A DNA stretch of 64,000 bases from Galerina marginata (taxonomy: Eukaryota > Basidiomycota > Agaricomycetes > Agaricales > Galerinaceae). A program made the translations under genes and the position numbers. The notes beneath the pieces are model-generated. The model saw only the letters and a program-made list of their open reading frames with translations. It was not told the origin of the DNA and ran no database searches. Below are positions 11,305 to 24,861 of the stretch, in pieces. Location of the stretch: positions 2,170,001-2,234,000 of the forward strand of contig JAECYW010000002.1 in NCBI GenBank assembly GCA_023014335.1, written 5' to 3'. Numbering within the stretch: position 1 is the stretch's first letter; each line of letters starts with the position of its first letter.

Positions 11305-12139
11305 ATGGCTCTGCACCAACCACCCTCCCCGCCCGTCCTTGTCTCCTTTCTCGACACCGGCCCACCTCGTCGATGGTCTCGCATTGTTCGTCGCAAAGGC
11401 CCAGAAGGAGTCCATCGACAAGAAGGGCAGATTCACCATCGCCCTCTCTGGCGGCTCCCTCCCAAAGATGCTCAGCGGTCTCATTGACAACCCCCAAATA
11501 AAATGGAATCACTGGTCCGTGTCCGCGTCACTATCTCGCGCATATACTCACCCTTCCCTCAGGCAAGTCTTCTACGTCGATGAGCGCGTCGTCCCCCTCG
11601 ATCACCCAGACTCCAACCACCGCGCCTGCACAGAGGCCCTCTTCTCCAAGGTCCCCATTCCACCCGACCACATCCACACCATCGACCCCGCTCTCCTCAA
11701 CGATCTCGAGGAGCTCTCCGACTCGTACGAGAAGCAGCTCATCCACGAGTTCGCACAGAAGGACGCTGCCCGCTTCCCCGTCTTCGATCTCATCCTCCTC
11801 GGCATGGGGCCCGACGGCCACACCGCCTCCCTCTTCCCCGCACACGAGCTCCTCTCAGAGGAGGATCGCTGGGTCGCATATGTCGAAGACTCCCCCAAGC
11901 CTCCCCCCAAGCGCATCACCTTCACCTTTCCCGTCATCAACCACGCAGCCAGAGTCGCTTTCGTCGCCGCTGGGAAAGAAAAGGTTGACATGCTCAGCAC
12001 CGTCTTGGATCATCCTGAAGTCGGTCTCCCATCCTCCAAAGTCAGGCCCGTGTTCCCTGGTCATCTCTACTGGTTTGTGGACGACGCAGCTTCCGCAAAG
12101 GTTGCATATCCCAAATCACCGTTCAATCTGAAGCTTTGA
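11305..12139 (+). CDS. 6-phosphogluconolactonase
   Basis: This enzyme hydrolyses 6-phosphogluconolactone to 6-phosphogluconate in the oxidative pentose phosphate pathway. Family motifs are clear: FTIALSGGSLPKML near the N-terminus, QVFYVDERVVPLDHPDSNHR, and LLGMGPDGHTASLFP with the conserved Asp-Gly-His. One intron at 11515-11562 (48 bp) is removed, joining NHW to QVFYVDER. The only ATG nearby that gives a normal N-terminus is at 11305 (MALHQPPSPPVL), but it is one base out of frame with the rest. An extra base at about 11340-11350 is the simplest explanation. Otherwise translation would need a non-ATG start at 11339. Length (about 260 aa) fits the family. The pathway partner 6-phosphogluconate dehydrogenase lies at 27596-29592. 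Confidence 0.9.
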
Positions 12140-12510
12140 TTTTGATTCCGTGTCCTGCTATATACAACTGCTCCTTGTCGTGTACTATTCACACTTTGGA
12201 AAATGAATTTTCATCACTCGGTGCCTTTTCGAGTGCGATAGGGATATTCGGCCCGGTAAATTCCAACCCCAATGCGAACCTGCGAACATCCCTGAACAAG
12301 GTAATTGACCACGACACTTTCTGTTCTATTTCCTTCACCACGCGGTAGTGTACCTTACCCCGGGCAAGTCTGGAACGTCGACGGGCCTGGGCTTTTCAAA
12401 AGTCTAATTCTTCAAGGACTTAGGGTGGCTGAAGGAAGGTTCTCTGTGAGTCACCATGGGTTTCTCGTTGCATCCAGGAATCAACACTCGTATCTAGCCC
12501 CGGTAGCGCG
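12140..12510. other. Intergenic region
   Basis: This 371-bp spacer lies between two genes in the same direction. No gene, repeat or RNA was seen; it should contain the lactonase terminator and the AP-1 sigma promoter. Confidence 0.5.
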
Positions 12511-13410
12511 ATGATCAACTACGTCTTGCTCGTCTCCAGGCAAGGTTCGCATACCTTGACTTCTCAATGCATAAACTCCGCAGATAACGAACCTATCTGT
12601 ACCGTGATTTGCCCATGACCGATTTGCACCTCAATACACGCAGGCAAGCTCCGCCTCGCAAAGTGGTTCGTCCCACTTTCCCCAAAGTCAAAAGCCAAGA
12701 TCGTCCAGGACGTCTCGCAGCTCGCGCTCAATAGGCGTCCAGCGTATGTGTAATTTCTTGGAATACAAGGGTGAGCAGAATACTGTCCTGCTTGTGGATA
12801 GCCGAGCTAAAAGTCGACGGAATATCAGGCAGAAAGGTAGGCATTATACATCTCTTTTCGCCCAAGATTAGCGTCAACGAATGACGCAAGGTCGTATACC
12901 GCCGATATGCCTCGCTGTTCTTCATATGCGAGATCGACGAGGATGACAACGAGCTCGTTACTCTAGAGGTCATACACCGCTACGTTGAGGTACTCGACCG
13001 ATACTTTGGCAATGTACGTATGCCGTTTTATCTCATATCACCCAATTATTTAATGCGGCCTTATAGGTCTGCGAGATGGACCTGTAAATCCCGCGACTCT
13101 TCTCTCCACCTTCTGACGCTGAGATAGATCTAGGATCTTCAACTTCCAAAAAGCCTACGCCGTGCGTGACATCTCTCTTATGCTCTTTGCATCTTGCAGA
13201 TTTTGAATACATAGATTCTGGACGAATTCATAATCGCTGGCGAGGTCCAAGAACCATCGAGTAATACGGTCCTCAAAACGGTTTGTCCAATTTAGATTCG
13301 TTCCTCAAACCTCTGACATGTTCCCATTTTCATTACAGACAAAGGCGTCGGATAGCTGGGAAGCCGACGACGAAATCAAAACAGCGATTGAAATGGCTGG
13401 CTTCGCGTGA
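12511..13410 (+). CDS. AP-1 clathrin adaptor complex sigma subunit
   Basis: The small sigma subunit of the AP-1 adaptor acts in clathrin-coated vesicle traffic between trans-Golgi and endosomes. Spliced exons read [74 protein letters not shown], then IFNFQKAYA and [13 protein letters not shown], all AP-1 sigma signatures. Eight exons: 12511-12544, 12644-12770, an 8-base microexon 12829-12836, 12891-13013, 13067-13083, 13134-13161, 13215-13280 and 13339-13410. They total 475 bases, one more than a multiple of three. The frame break lies in exon 2 at about 12738-12745, between RRP and MCNF, where one extra base is present. The corrected length of about 157 aa fits the family exactly. Confidence 0.9.
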
Positions 13411-13572
13411 AAGTAATCTCAAGATGAAAACCCCCAATTATTCATATGTGTATTCGGAACCAAAAAGTCCAAGATCACTAAAGGATTACAACAATGTACA
13501 AGTTTGAGTTACAAAATACACAGGCTAATATACCCTTGCTTTTCAAAACCCCAGGTGGGCCTGGCCTCTTCT

Positions 13573-16500
13573 CTATTTACTCCCGATAATTTGCTTGGGA
13601 TAGAATTCATCTTTGAAATCAAATTTGGCGACAGACGTCCACTCCAGCTGAGCAAAGCGACGGAATTTGTTTCAGCATTGGAAATAGGCAAGAAAATAAA
13701 AAAGTTACTGACCCCTTGATGGAATAGTGGTCGTTTCGGAACTGTCATTTCGCTGTCAACGACAACATACCGCCGGTATTCCTTCAAGAACGCAGGCTGT
13801 CGTTGCATAACCGCCATATCATTCCGAATTTCTTCATCCATAGCGATCGCCCGCGGTATGTTGTCAGCCCTCGATAGCCGATGTTTAGCGAGGAAGGCGG
13901 TGATCCCGGCTCTGAGTGCTGCCTGTTTCTTAGGTGGGATGAAGGAGATGTAGTTTGCAATCCATTCGGCTTGGGCGTCCTCGTAATCCGTTGGTGTGAG
14001 TTTCTCAGGCGGTGCACGTAAGAGCGCGACGTCGCCTTGTGAAATGGCTTCCAGAATAACGTCCATCATGAGCTTCCGGCTAGCCGAACGAAATCAACAC
14101 AAAAAAATTCTTGCTGCATTGTGGTAATAGACAAACCTATCAAATACTTTGAACGGGTCCTCATTGCCGCACTCCAACTTGGCGAGTAAGCCCAGAGCAG
14201 ACGGCAAAATATAACATGTCCACCGAGGATGAGCATTTATTTTGCGTATCAAGTTGGCGACACCGATTGGGTCACTATGCATTGCAAACGGACTAAATGT
14301 CACAATCCCTCCTAAAGCCAGGATGAGAAGGCTATTGGTTAAGTGGAATACAAGAAAACAAACCCCAAGGATAGATTTCTCTGACTCCCCATATGCTTTG
14401 CGACACGTCTTGGTGGCTTCCGTATGTATAGAACTGGACAAATGGGGACGAACGTCGTTCAGCAAATGATGGAAGTTTGTGGAGTGTCCTGAGCGAGCCA
14501 ACGTGCACAAAAATAAATCGAGCGTCTGCATTAGGCGCCACAAGGCGGGCTCGTGTTTGCTCCAGAATGCTGAGGAGAAGCGAAGTTTCTGTAGGCGCTT
14601 GATGTCCATCCTTCCTTGGGTCCTTCTCGTGCCAGACATGAACCGTTGAATGCGGTCGGTCAGCTAGGTACTTGTGCAGTTTATGGGAGAACCCCAGGAG
14701 TCGAAGCCCATGTTGGTATTTCGGCTTTCTTCGCAATGTTTGGGTCCACCGCCCGATTTCCTGGGTTGGCTCTAAAGGCGCTGGCTCGACCGTGGGGAAG
14801 AATAAATTGTTTTTGAGTTGTTCCTGAGACAATGTATACGGCAAAAGGGCAGCGACAAGATTCCCTGGCTGATTGAACTCCAAAGGGACGTCTTTACCAT
14901 AGGTGCCGATCACATGCAAACGGAAGAAATAGGGAAAGAAAAGGATTTGTCCAACGACAATGCCATCAATCTTCATCGGCATCATGAAAACCTGGCAAAC
15001 TCATCAGTGAGACATAATATAACATTGTCATTGAATTGCACCCACTTTCTGATTTTTGACCATGTATTGGACCAGAACAAGGAAAGGTGACTTGTCTTTC
15101 TCCTCTTCAGGGCTCATCAAGGCCAATTGGGGAGGGATTTGGAATACGCCCAGGTTCGTACGAACGTCCGCATTGTCGTAAAAACATCCAGCTTCTACTT
15201 TTTCTATTTTTTCGACTGCATCGAAAATGATGGAAAACTTTAGTGCCTGATCCTTTGTTAAATGGTGTATCTTGATGTTGCATATAGGATCTTCATGGGG
15301 CGTAAAATGTAGTGGACCACTCCACTTCCATATCTTTGGAATTCTAGATAAATAATTGATTAGAAAAGTATGCTGTGACAATTAGCGACATACCTCCCAG
15401 GAGTTGGTAACTTCACGTGTACCGGCTTCGGCGGTACAACATCCATAGGTATGTCCGGTGCAGGTCTATATATATTTTTCCTGTCAGTTTACTGTTAATC
15501 TGATAATCACTAGCTGGAACCTACAATAGAGGTGCGGCTAGACTGTAACGAAGATCAACAATTAGAAGTGAAGTAAGGCATTGGTTGAGCTACAACGTAC
15601 CCGGGGGGCATAATCTCTTGGAGGAAAGCATCCGCGGCTGCCTGGGAAACCATAGCAGGTGAACTAAGAGGAGTTAGACTGTGTACATAGACGAACAAGG
15701 TAGATCTTACGCTGTATTATCTTGGGCGTAGGGCCTATGACGTGGTGCATTCGGCTCTGTGAAGGAGATGCTGGACGTCGATCCCAGTTTAGCTTTACTT
15801 CCAAAGGGACCAAATATCAATTGGGGGGATTGAGCAGATGGGGAATTTAGGAATGGTGCTGTTGTCTCATTGGCAATAGGTGAACCGGCGCTGCCGTTAG
15901 GTGTAGAAATTGGCAAGGGGTGCTTGGGGATCTTGATGTTCTTCAAACTATTGTTAGGATAGGACCCACTTGCACTTCGAACGGGAGGAAGCGGTTTTGG
16001 CGAGGGTTTTACAGCTCCTACAGCTTTGGGAAGGGTAGGGTCTAAGGCACCTTGAGCGAGCCTGATTTTGGTTGATATTCCACCTGAAGGCACTGTCGAT
16101 GGGGGCATATGGGCGATTTTCCCTTGAGGATTTGACGACCGACTGGTCATCTTTATCGGAGGTATGGAGGGTGTGATGATGGGTGTGTCTTTATTCACTT
16201 GAGGTACTGCCGGAGACCTTTGGGGTACCTTCTTGATTAATGCGACTTCAGGAGAGGAGGGCGGTTCCGATGGTGGTTCCGAGAATAGGGATGTTGGTGA
16301 GGCTGGTGGAGGGGATTCCACCTACAAATAGATATCAGATGGACTGACCTTCCAAAGGCAAAAGAAATAAGGAAAGAAAACAAACAATTGGTTCATTCGA
16401 GGTTTTCCTCATCTTCATTGGTCGACTTTGAAAAGCTTGCAGTGGTTCCTAAGGCGACATGTCAATCAGTCAAGGCAACTCGACGAGTTCTTGCCTACTC

Positions 16501-17563
16501 GTACCTCTTCCGACGACGAAGAGATCCTACGCTTCCGTTTCGAAACCCTAAGTGAATGTTGCAAGGGTTGATCATCTTCTGATGATACAACCACATCAGG
16601 CTCATGAGCACTCCCCTTTGGTTTATAAATTAGCATCGATGGAGGTCAAGCCGCATGGGATTGCTTACGGGTAATGATTCCTGTCTTTCTGGTACAGCTT
16701 TGGCTTGCTCTGGGACTGGGGTCGGCTCCTGGGCTTCATGAGAAGATGCTTGTTTTGCCTTTTTGGCCTGCAAGGGAAACAATTGAGAGTGAAACGGTCA
16801 GCACTGAGAAACGGTGTCAAACCTTCTTCAATCTACGTTTCTCTTCTTTTTCCTGTTTTTCTTGACGTTTCAGCTCGGCTTGGATATTTTTAAATTCTCT
16901 GGAAAAGTAATCTTTCTCGGATTCTGACGAAAGAAATTTAATCGCCATGGAAAAATGGTCACTGAATCCGAAGTACTCAACGAATCCAATCTTTTTTCGC
17001 TTTCGCGACATATCCGATTGCATAGTCATCGTTATCCGTCCCAACATGCTTCCAGAAACTCTGAAGTAACCTCGTGCAGCCTGACAAATTGCCCTCGGGC
17101 TCCCAACTGGGTGCATATTATGTTGGAATTATAAGCCAGTTTATGCGCAAGGAAGAGATTCAACACCTGTTTGAGTCGGATTCATAACCTGCCCACTGAG
17201 AAGAACATATTAAAGACAAGGTAAAAGAAATAGGGAATTGGGCAGACCTTGACAAGGTACTCCTGCAACGATTGAAAGGGGATGCATTGAGTGAGAGTCG
17301 ACAATCATCCACAGGTCAGCTTCGTACCCATTTCGCTGGCACCTTTTTCTTTTCCTTCTTCTTCTTCTTGTCTCTATGAAACTCGATTTCGTCGTCTGAG
17401 TTGTCCGTTGCAACAACGCGTGCCTCGGTTATAACCTCTGTGCATTAAATTATGAAAGAACCATAGGCCGGACAAGCTACGAGGACATACCGACATGGAA
17501 AGTCTCTGGATCTTCTTCCTCTTCGCTGCGCTTTGATTTCTTCCCCTTCTTGCTCTTCCCCAT
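13573..17563 (-). CDS. Chromodomain protein with large conserved C-terminal region
   Basis: This is a probable chromatin-binding protein. The start at 17563 gives a Lys-rich N-terminus (MGKSKKGKKSKRS). Spliced exons then form a chromodomain: FHVEVITEARVV, a basic insert, WEYLVKWAGYESDSNSWEPE and LLQSFWKHVG. The aromatic residues that form the methyl-lysine cage are present. A coiled, charged stretch follows (AELKRQEKQEKEEKRRLKK), then a long Pro/Ser-rich disordered region (about 15720-16320). The C-terminal half contains VHVWHEKDPRKDG, FIFVHVGSLRTLHKLP, VQFYTYG, GGIVTFSPFAM and CYILPSALG blocks that look conserved but that I cannot assign to a named domain. The last exon ends EWTSVAKFDFKDEFYP with the stop at 13573-13575. 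About a dozen short introns; the frame stays intact. Histone H3K9me binding is possible but unproven. Confidence 0.75.
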
Positions 17564-17904
17564 GCTAAAATAACGCGTATTCACAAACGAGATAGACTTG
17601 TTTCAAAGACGAGAGTCGTGATTATTGCAATCAATTACTTATTACATAAGTCAGTCATGGCTCACAATCACGCATTTAAAAAAAGGTATATGTCGATATT
17701 ACTTTCTCAAAGCGAGCTACGTATATAACATTCGAGGGCATGATTGTAAAGGCGAGTTCCAAGATAAATGAAACAGAAATATGTATGAAGTCCTACTAGA
17801 TTGTACGAAACAAGAAGAAGGAAACCATGTACTATGAGATACGAGAAGGGTAAACAAATGATACTACTAGATAGTACCGGTAGGGACCTGAAGTAGGAGA
17901 ACAA
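17564..17904. other. Intergenic region
   Basis: This 341-bp AT-rich spacer lies between two minus-strand genes. No gene was seen; it should hold the chromodomain gene promoter and the Rab7 3' UTR. Confidence 0.5.
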
Positions 17905-19028
<1,124 letters not shown>

Positions 19029-20012
19029 ATGGCTGAACCCTCCTGGCAAGAACTTCTACGGTTACGGTTGGCTGAGAGGAATAATACCGAATCCGCTTTT
19101 GCCCCCATTATTGAGCAGTGTGAGCCTATCCTCTATAATCTGTCTCGCTTCACCTGATCATCCTTTCTTGAAGACCGTAGACTATCCCAGCAGACCAAAC
19201 TCCTCAAAGAACGAAATGCAACACTGTTGCGAGCAGTGGGAAGTGTCAAGGGAGCTCCCAATATGACAGGATCTGGTGAAGAGTGAGCGTTGTTCCCACC
19301 AATTCTGTTTCTCCTGCTCATCCAACTGCAACAGCAATCCAGTCCGTGCGGCATATCTTTCCTCCCTCGAAACCCAAATATCGTCCCTACGCGATGAATT
19401 GGCGAATTTATACAAGACACAGGGCCAAAACGCCCAGCGCCTCTTATCTATGAACGAAACATTACGCGAAAAGGAGGAACTCTCAAGAATTGATTCCGAA
19501 CATCTGAGAAAAGCGAGAGATGAAATAGCATCTCTCCGACGCAAAGTCGACCAACACGCAGAGCTAATGGCTGAGAAAGATAGGACCGTACAGGCAAGAA
19601 TTCATATTCACATCCAGTGGCCCTCGCTAAACCTGATAACTAGATTTTGCATGATGAAATCAGTACATCGCTCTTGGAACTCAGTCAAGTTGAAGAACGC
19701 AATCAAACCCTTGCTAAGGACAATGCAAAACTTCTTCAACGGTGGCTCGATGCCAAACAAGTAGAGGCGAATAGGATGAACGAAGCCAATGAGTTCTACG
19801 AAAACATGCGTACCAGACACGAAACAGTAGTATCCTGGAGGGAAGGCTCGGGAAACGAAGGTGTAACCTCCAATTCTGCCTCTCCAGATTCTAGCCGTCC
19901 AGCCTCGGGGTCGGGAAAAGACCTGGGGGGTCCGGATCTTCCAATAGTGATGAGGAAGACTGGACCCGTGCCTCCAACAGTACAGGGAGTGAATCTGACG
20001 CCGAATGGCTGA
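19029..20012 (+). CDS. ATG16: Autophagy protein 16 (Atg16)
   Basis: Atg16 binds Atg5-Atg12 and places the Atg8 lipidation machinery on the phagophore. The N-terminus WQELLRLRLAERNNTESAF is the Atg5-binding helix. Spliced exons continue RRLSQQTKLLKERNATLL, then a long coiled coil (LETQISSLRDELANLYKTQG, KARDEIASLRRKVDQHAELM) and LLQRWLDAKQVEANRMNEAN. The tail is Ser/Pro-rich and ends VNLTPNG. There is no WD40 domain, as usual in fungi. One intron, 19594-19643, has a GC donor (CAG|GCAAGA). The start at 19029 (MAEPSWQ) matches the short leader normal for the family. Confidence 0.88.
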
Positions 20013-20338
20013 TAGTGGATGACCCAGACATGTAATGTGACTCCGTAGGAGACCAACCACTCTTTCACTTATATACCTCTTTCAATCCGATACTCTCTCG
20101 GGCCATTTTCCAAATAGGTTGCCAGTTGTACAGGTCACTCCAAGATCACACATTATCATCATCTCATACTTGAATTCAAATAAAATGGGGAGGGCCTTTG
20201 AGCAGGTAGGAATATGGAAAAGAAAGGAGCAAAAACAGAAGGAATAAGCGGCGATGAAAACAAAGTATAAAAACGCCATTCGATAATTCAGCAGAAGCAA
20301 AAGATATACTTCGAAGATTTTAGAGAAGTGGGAGTGTT
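20013..20338. other. Convergent intergenic region
   Basis: This 326-bp spacer lies between the stops of atg16 and the RNA-binding protein gene. No gene was seen; it probably holds both 3' UTRs. Confidence 0.5.
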
Positions 20339-21885
20339 CTAGGCCGGGCCTTGCATTTGCGTGTCACCTCCTCCCTGCTGTTGCGCGGCAGCTTGTTGGC
20401 CGTAATAACCTGTCCACATATATCATGACCTACTCAAATTTGACAATATGGTTGGATGAACATACCTCCCCAATAATTCGAATAGTAGTTAGGATCCGTG
20501 GCACCCCATTGGGGTTGGGCAGGCTGCGCGCCAGCCACAGCATTCAACTCTGCACCGGGCTGCTGACCCCCAACATTAAGACCCAAACCTGCACCACCAA
20601 CACTACCAGCTTGTGGCATGCCTGGCGAGCCTGGACCCGCTGCACCAGGAGCCGCAGCTGCTTGACCTGGGAAACCTGGGTATCCTCCGAAACCGTACTG
20701 ACCATAGGTGGTTGCTTGGGGCATACCATACATTGGCTGAGAACAGACGGTCAGAGCACGAAATACCGGGGATAAATATCACGTACCATGTTTCCGTAAG
20801 GGGTAGCTGCAGCTGTCGGGCTCACGGGGTTTGGCTGCGTCGTTCCACCGTCAGCTCTGTCTTTTCCCCAACTACATTTAATGGGACGTCCGTGAACCAT
20901 TTGACCCTGCAGTTGAACAATCGCCATCGCCGCGTGCTCGTGGGTGTCTAGTTTGACGAAGGCAAACCCACGATCGGCCTGCATGCGAATTTCGGAGAGA
21001 TAACCGATGGACTGGAACAAGGGAATAAGATCTGCCTGAGTGCAATATGGAACGAGATTTCCAACATAAACCGTGGAGTTGTAGGCGGGGGTCTGTTGAA
21101 CCACGGATTCGTATGAAAGAGGTCCGCCTTGGAAATTGATGGGGGCAGGGGCTCCTCCAGCTCCGCCGAGAGGAACACTGGCTGTGTGTGGGGAAGAACC
21201 CCCACCTGGTGGGGCACCTTGGGTTTTCTGGTTGGCCCAGTTAACACGAATAGCTCTCGAACCCAGCCATTCTCCGTTCATGGTCGCGATGGCCTGTTCG
21301 GCGTCAGTCTTGTCACGGAAAGCAAGGAATCCATAGCCGCGAGATTTGCCCGAGTTCATGTCCCACATGACACGAGCGTCTGACATAGTACCAAAAGCGC
21401 TGAAAGCCTTTGCGAGGACATCGTCGTTAACTTCGGGGCTGAGATCTCCAACGAATACATGATAGTGTCCGGTCGTATCCTCTTTATTTTGTTGGCCTTG
21501 ATAGGCCCAATTAACTCGAATTTCTGTATCAAATATTTTGCGACCGTTCAATGTTTGGAGTGCAGTCTCAGCTGCACGCATGTCAGTGTATTCAACGAAT
21601 CCATAGTTGAGGCCGCCATGTTGGTAGTTCCGGTCGGGAATTATTTTGACGTGTTGCACGGGGCCAGCAACAGCGAAGATCTCCGTCAACATGTACTCTG
21701 TCACGCGAGGGCTCAAGTTCCCGACATAAAGATGTGCCCGCCTCTGTAGGGCAAATTATGAGAGGGACCAGACACGGCGAAAATGAGGATTAGCAGATAA
21801 CGTAGATCAGCATTTGATATCGAGAGATAACGAAATGTCAACGAACCGGAGCCTCTGCCATACCACCCATGCCCATTGGATTCAT
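20339..21885 (-). CDS. Pub1/TIA-1-like RNA-binding protein with three RRMs
   Basis: This cytoplasmic/nuclear RNA-binding protein resembles yeast Pub1 and animal TIA-1, which bind U-rich mRNA and join stress granules. Start at 21885 (MNPMGMGGMAEAP). RRM1 begins HLYVGNLSPRVTE and has NYGFVEYTDMRAAE (RNP1). RRM2 has YHVFVGDLSPEVND and SRGYGFLAFRDKTDAE. A Gly/Pro linker follows. RRM3 has STVYVGNLVPYCTQADL and RGFAFVKLDTHEHAA. The C-terminus is a low-complexity Gly/Ala/Gln-rich, prion-like tail (GQYGFGGYPGFPG, YYGQQAAAQQQGG) ending with the stop at 20339-20341. Few introns, and the frame is intact. Confidence 0.88.
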
Positions 21886-22018
21886 GATTTAAAAAGACGA
21901 GTGAAAATGAGACCTGAAACATGCACAATGAGTGGAACTGAAGTTGAGAGATAGGTCGAGAACCGCACAAAAGACAGAAATTGGAGACTGTATACGATAG
22001 ACAAGTCCGTCACAATAG

Positions 22019-22080
22019 AGGAAAAAGACGAGAGAGGAGAGAGAGAGGAGAGAGGAGAGGAAAAGAGAAAAGGAAGACGA
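22019..22080. repeat. GA-rich low-complexity tract upstream of the RRM gene
   Basis: An almost pure purine run on the plus strand (repeated GAGAGAGGAGAG) lies about 135-195 bp upstream of the start codon of the minus-strand RNA-binding protein gene. On the coding strand it is a CT tract, a common fungal core-promoter/5' UTR element. Confidence 0.7.
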
Positions 22081-22201
22081 GCACAGACAGGCTAGATGGC
22101 AGTCAAGAGCAAAGATGAACTGAATCCGTGGGAGTTTTTTTAATCACACAAGCGTAAATAGCCCTAACTCTGTTTTTGAGTACGCTACTGTATTACGCTA
22201 T

Positions 22202-23380
22202 TTACTTGGATGCTGGAACATTCAGAAGTACATTACCACCCCCACTTGGAATATACGTCACATTAGGGTTGTTCGCCAGCGATTGCGCAATAGCTTTGCT
22301 AGCCTCGATCTTTCGAAGCGCAACAAAAGCATCCCCCGCTTTCTCCAGGGCTCGAGAAATCGTCTGGGCTGCATCCGCTTCTCCCTCAGCTCGTATAACT
22401 GCGGCCTGTCTTTCTTGGTCCGCCTAAAAGCACCCTTTAAACATAATATTCTGAACTCATGCCGGTTCGCGTACCTTTTCAACAATGAACTTTGCACGCT
22501 CCGCATCTGAACGGCAATCAGAAATGCTTTACAGTAAGACAGTAAGGAACGTCGTAACTTACCTTGTTGTGCAATTTGTTTAGCTTCAACAGCTTGCGTA
22601 AATTCCTAATAGAACGGTCAGAATATTCGTCGATCTGTGGTACGGTCTGGCAAGTACTTTTCCAAAGGTGAGATGTGTGATAGACACATCCTCCAGCTTG
22701 ATACGGAATTCTCCAGCACGTTGCAACAGATCCGCCCGTATACGTGACGACACCTGTTATGCTATGAGATGGATAACTACTGGACAATGACTTGGTTGCT
22801 CACCACTTCTCGTTGGGTAATAAGCTCAGCGGCATCAAATTGAGCAACAATGCTCTTCAACACTTCATTTCCAATTGATGGGAGAACTCTTTCATCATAA
22901 TCCAAACCCAAGTTTTGGTAGATTTTGGACAGATGCTCGATGTCTGGACGGGAAAGCACACGGAGAGTAATTGTGACCATTTGCATGTCCTTTGAGCCGG
23001 TAGTCGTTGAGATATTCTATAAACGTATTAGAGAAAATTCTATCGGTAAAAAGTGAAAGCGCACTCGAGGTTTGATGCGGCAGTCGTATAAAATGGCTCG
23101 CTGGAGCCACGGAACCAGAAAGTGAGTACCCTCTCCAGTAGCCTAGAGCTAAATGAACTGAACTATCCGACAGGGTATACGGACAAAACTCACCTTGTCC
23201 TTTACCCCAGAGAATCTATCAAACATCACAGCACGGTATCCACCAGGTACATCATAGATGCTGGCCTGAAAAGCAGCCAAACCGAGTGCCAAAGGTACTG
23301 GAAGAGAGGTTAATGTTGAGTCTCCAACAATTTAAAGACTACACACCTATAGCACGGCTTGCATTTTGTGTAAAGGCCAT
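22202..23380 (-). CDS. phb1: Prohibitin-1
   Basis: This is a subunit of the inner-mitochondrial-membrane prohibitin ring, which scaffolds m-AAA protease and cristae. The spliced protein begins [11 protein letters not shown] with a hydrophobic N-terminal anchor ([20 protein letters not shown]). It continues [93 protein letters not shown], the coiled coil [20 protein letters not shown], and ends [17 protein letters not shown]. This is the PHB1 rather than PHB2 pattern. About 270 aa with several short introns and no frame break. Confidence 0.93.
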
Positions 23381-24861
23381 TGCGTTCTCCGTTGCCCAAC
23401 TGTATTCAGGCAAGACAAGACCTTGAAATATCGGGAGAAACGACGCGTTGTGAACATTCCCACGGTAGGTTCGGCATCCCGAGTTGAAGTTGAACGGTCA
23501 CGCGGCAATATTGCAATCACTGCGTTTTCTCAAAATTATCTACCCCAGGATATTGACCTGTATTTAGCACTTTCCCAAGATATCCCGGGCTACGGATATT
23601 TCACGTATCTAGCCCTAGACATGTTCGACATTGTTGCACGCTCCCCACTTGTCCATGGCAGAGATGCCCCGCATATCCCTACTTATCCATGGCTTCCTAC
23701 TCTAAATATTCTTGTGTAACTATGTATTGTTTCTACGATATCCCACGTGAGATAAGTAGGATCGCAGGTATGTCTTCAAGTCCACATGCCCGGAAATTCG
23801 GGATATCCAGGTCGTTAGAAATGAGCTTCCTAATTATCCACCTGTGAATAATGAGGATATCCTGACAATCCACATGAGACAACAAAAACATAAATTTGGT
23901 ATTTTTATTCTATATATGTAGCTAGATATTACTGCCTACGACGATAGCCTTCTAAGGAGACTGGGCAGAATGTTGAGGCGACGGCGTTGGGCTTGCTGTC
24001 TGATGCTCGACATTTGTTGGGACCCGCGTTGTGCGGTTGGTTTGACAAAAATAAAGGAAGGGAGAAAATAGGAGAAAATCAATACGGAACAGTTGCGGTT
24101 ACAATTTAACTAAGACGTACCTCTTTCACGACACACTGCACAAAATGCCGGCTGAAGGTGTTCCATCATCCGCAATGTATGGGTGGATCAAAGAGGGTCT
24201 ATCGTCTTGAGCAAACTCGAAAACTTCGCGGTCTGCCTGGGGGTCGTTGACGGGGCGAAGGCAGCACAAATGTGTTCTAGTGGTAAATGTGTCGCCACAG
24301 TGGGAACATACGTCGTTGTTTTATTCAGTAAGCTGAAGAACAACTTAGAAGAAATAAAATGGACACTCACGAAGCCAGACTTGGTTTAGGAGAAAGAGTT
24401 AACCTTTGACTTGAAAGTAAACACAGAAGGTTCCCTTTAAATATGTGGTGAGCCATGGATATTTAGGCTAGATAGGACAGCCTGGATGTCCAGGTTGGAA
24501 AGCATAAGATAGACGAGTGAGCCGAAACATTACATGGTGAGATGGGTGAATGATTTCGAGGAAAGATAAATTGCGACACACCAGAAAGCCGCCTATGGAT
24601 ATTTAGGATTTGTCATGTTTCCCACAAGTCTATCCCTCGTATATTCAACAAATCCTGGCTACAGGATATTTGGTGTACACTGACGTATTCACAGCTGGAC
24701 ATCTTGGAAAAGCGACTGATCCTAATTATCTAGGGGGTGCATTGTTTGCAGAAAACGCAGTGAATCATAGCGGTCGCGGGTCATCCTGGAAAACTTAAAA
24801 GACTCAAAGCACTGACATCTATCATATGCACACTATTGGAAGGATTCATTCAACCTTTAAG
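23381..24861. other. Gene-poor 1.5-kb region with GATATCC-like motifs
   Basis: No intact gene is supported. GGATATTT/GGATATCC-type words recur irregularly (for example near 23546, 23580, 23800, 23860, 24465, 24595 and 24660), as in decayed repeats. On the minus strand, 24120-24310 encodes in one frame CSHCGDTFTTRTHLCCL...DRPSLIHPYIADDGTPSA, and one base later FCAVCRERG. This gives two CxxC pairs and looks like the remains of, or a mis-sequenced, small zinc-binding protein. No start codon and no clean exon chain could be set, so it is not called as a gene. Confidence 0.4.

Noticed and set aside
11256..11501. Alternative frame starting MYIMTSPRIDLFG over the lactonase 5' end
   Set aside because: It would need an intron with a poor donor to reach the conserved frame; an extra base after the ATG at 11305 is simpler.
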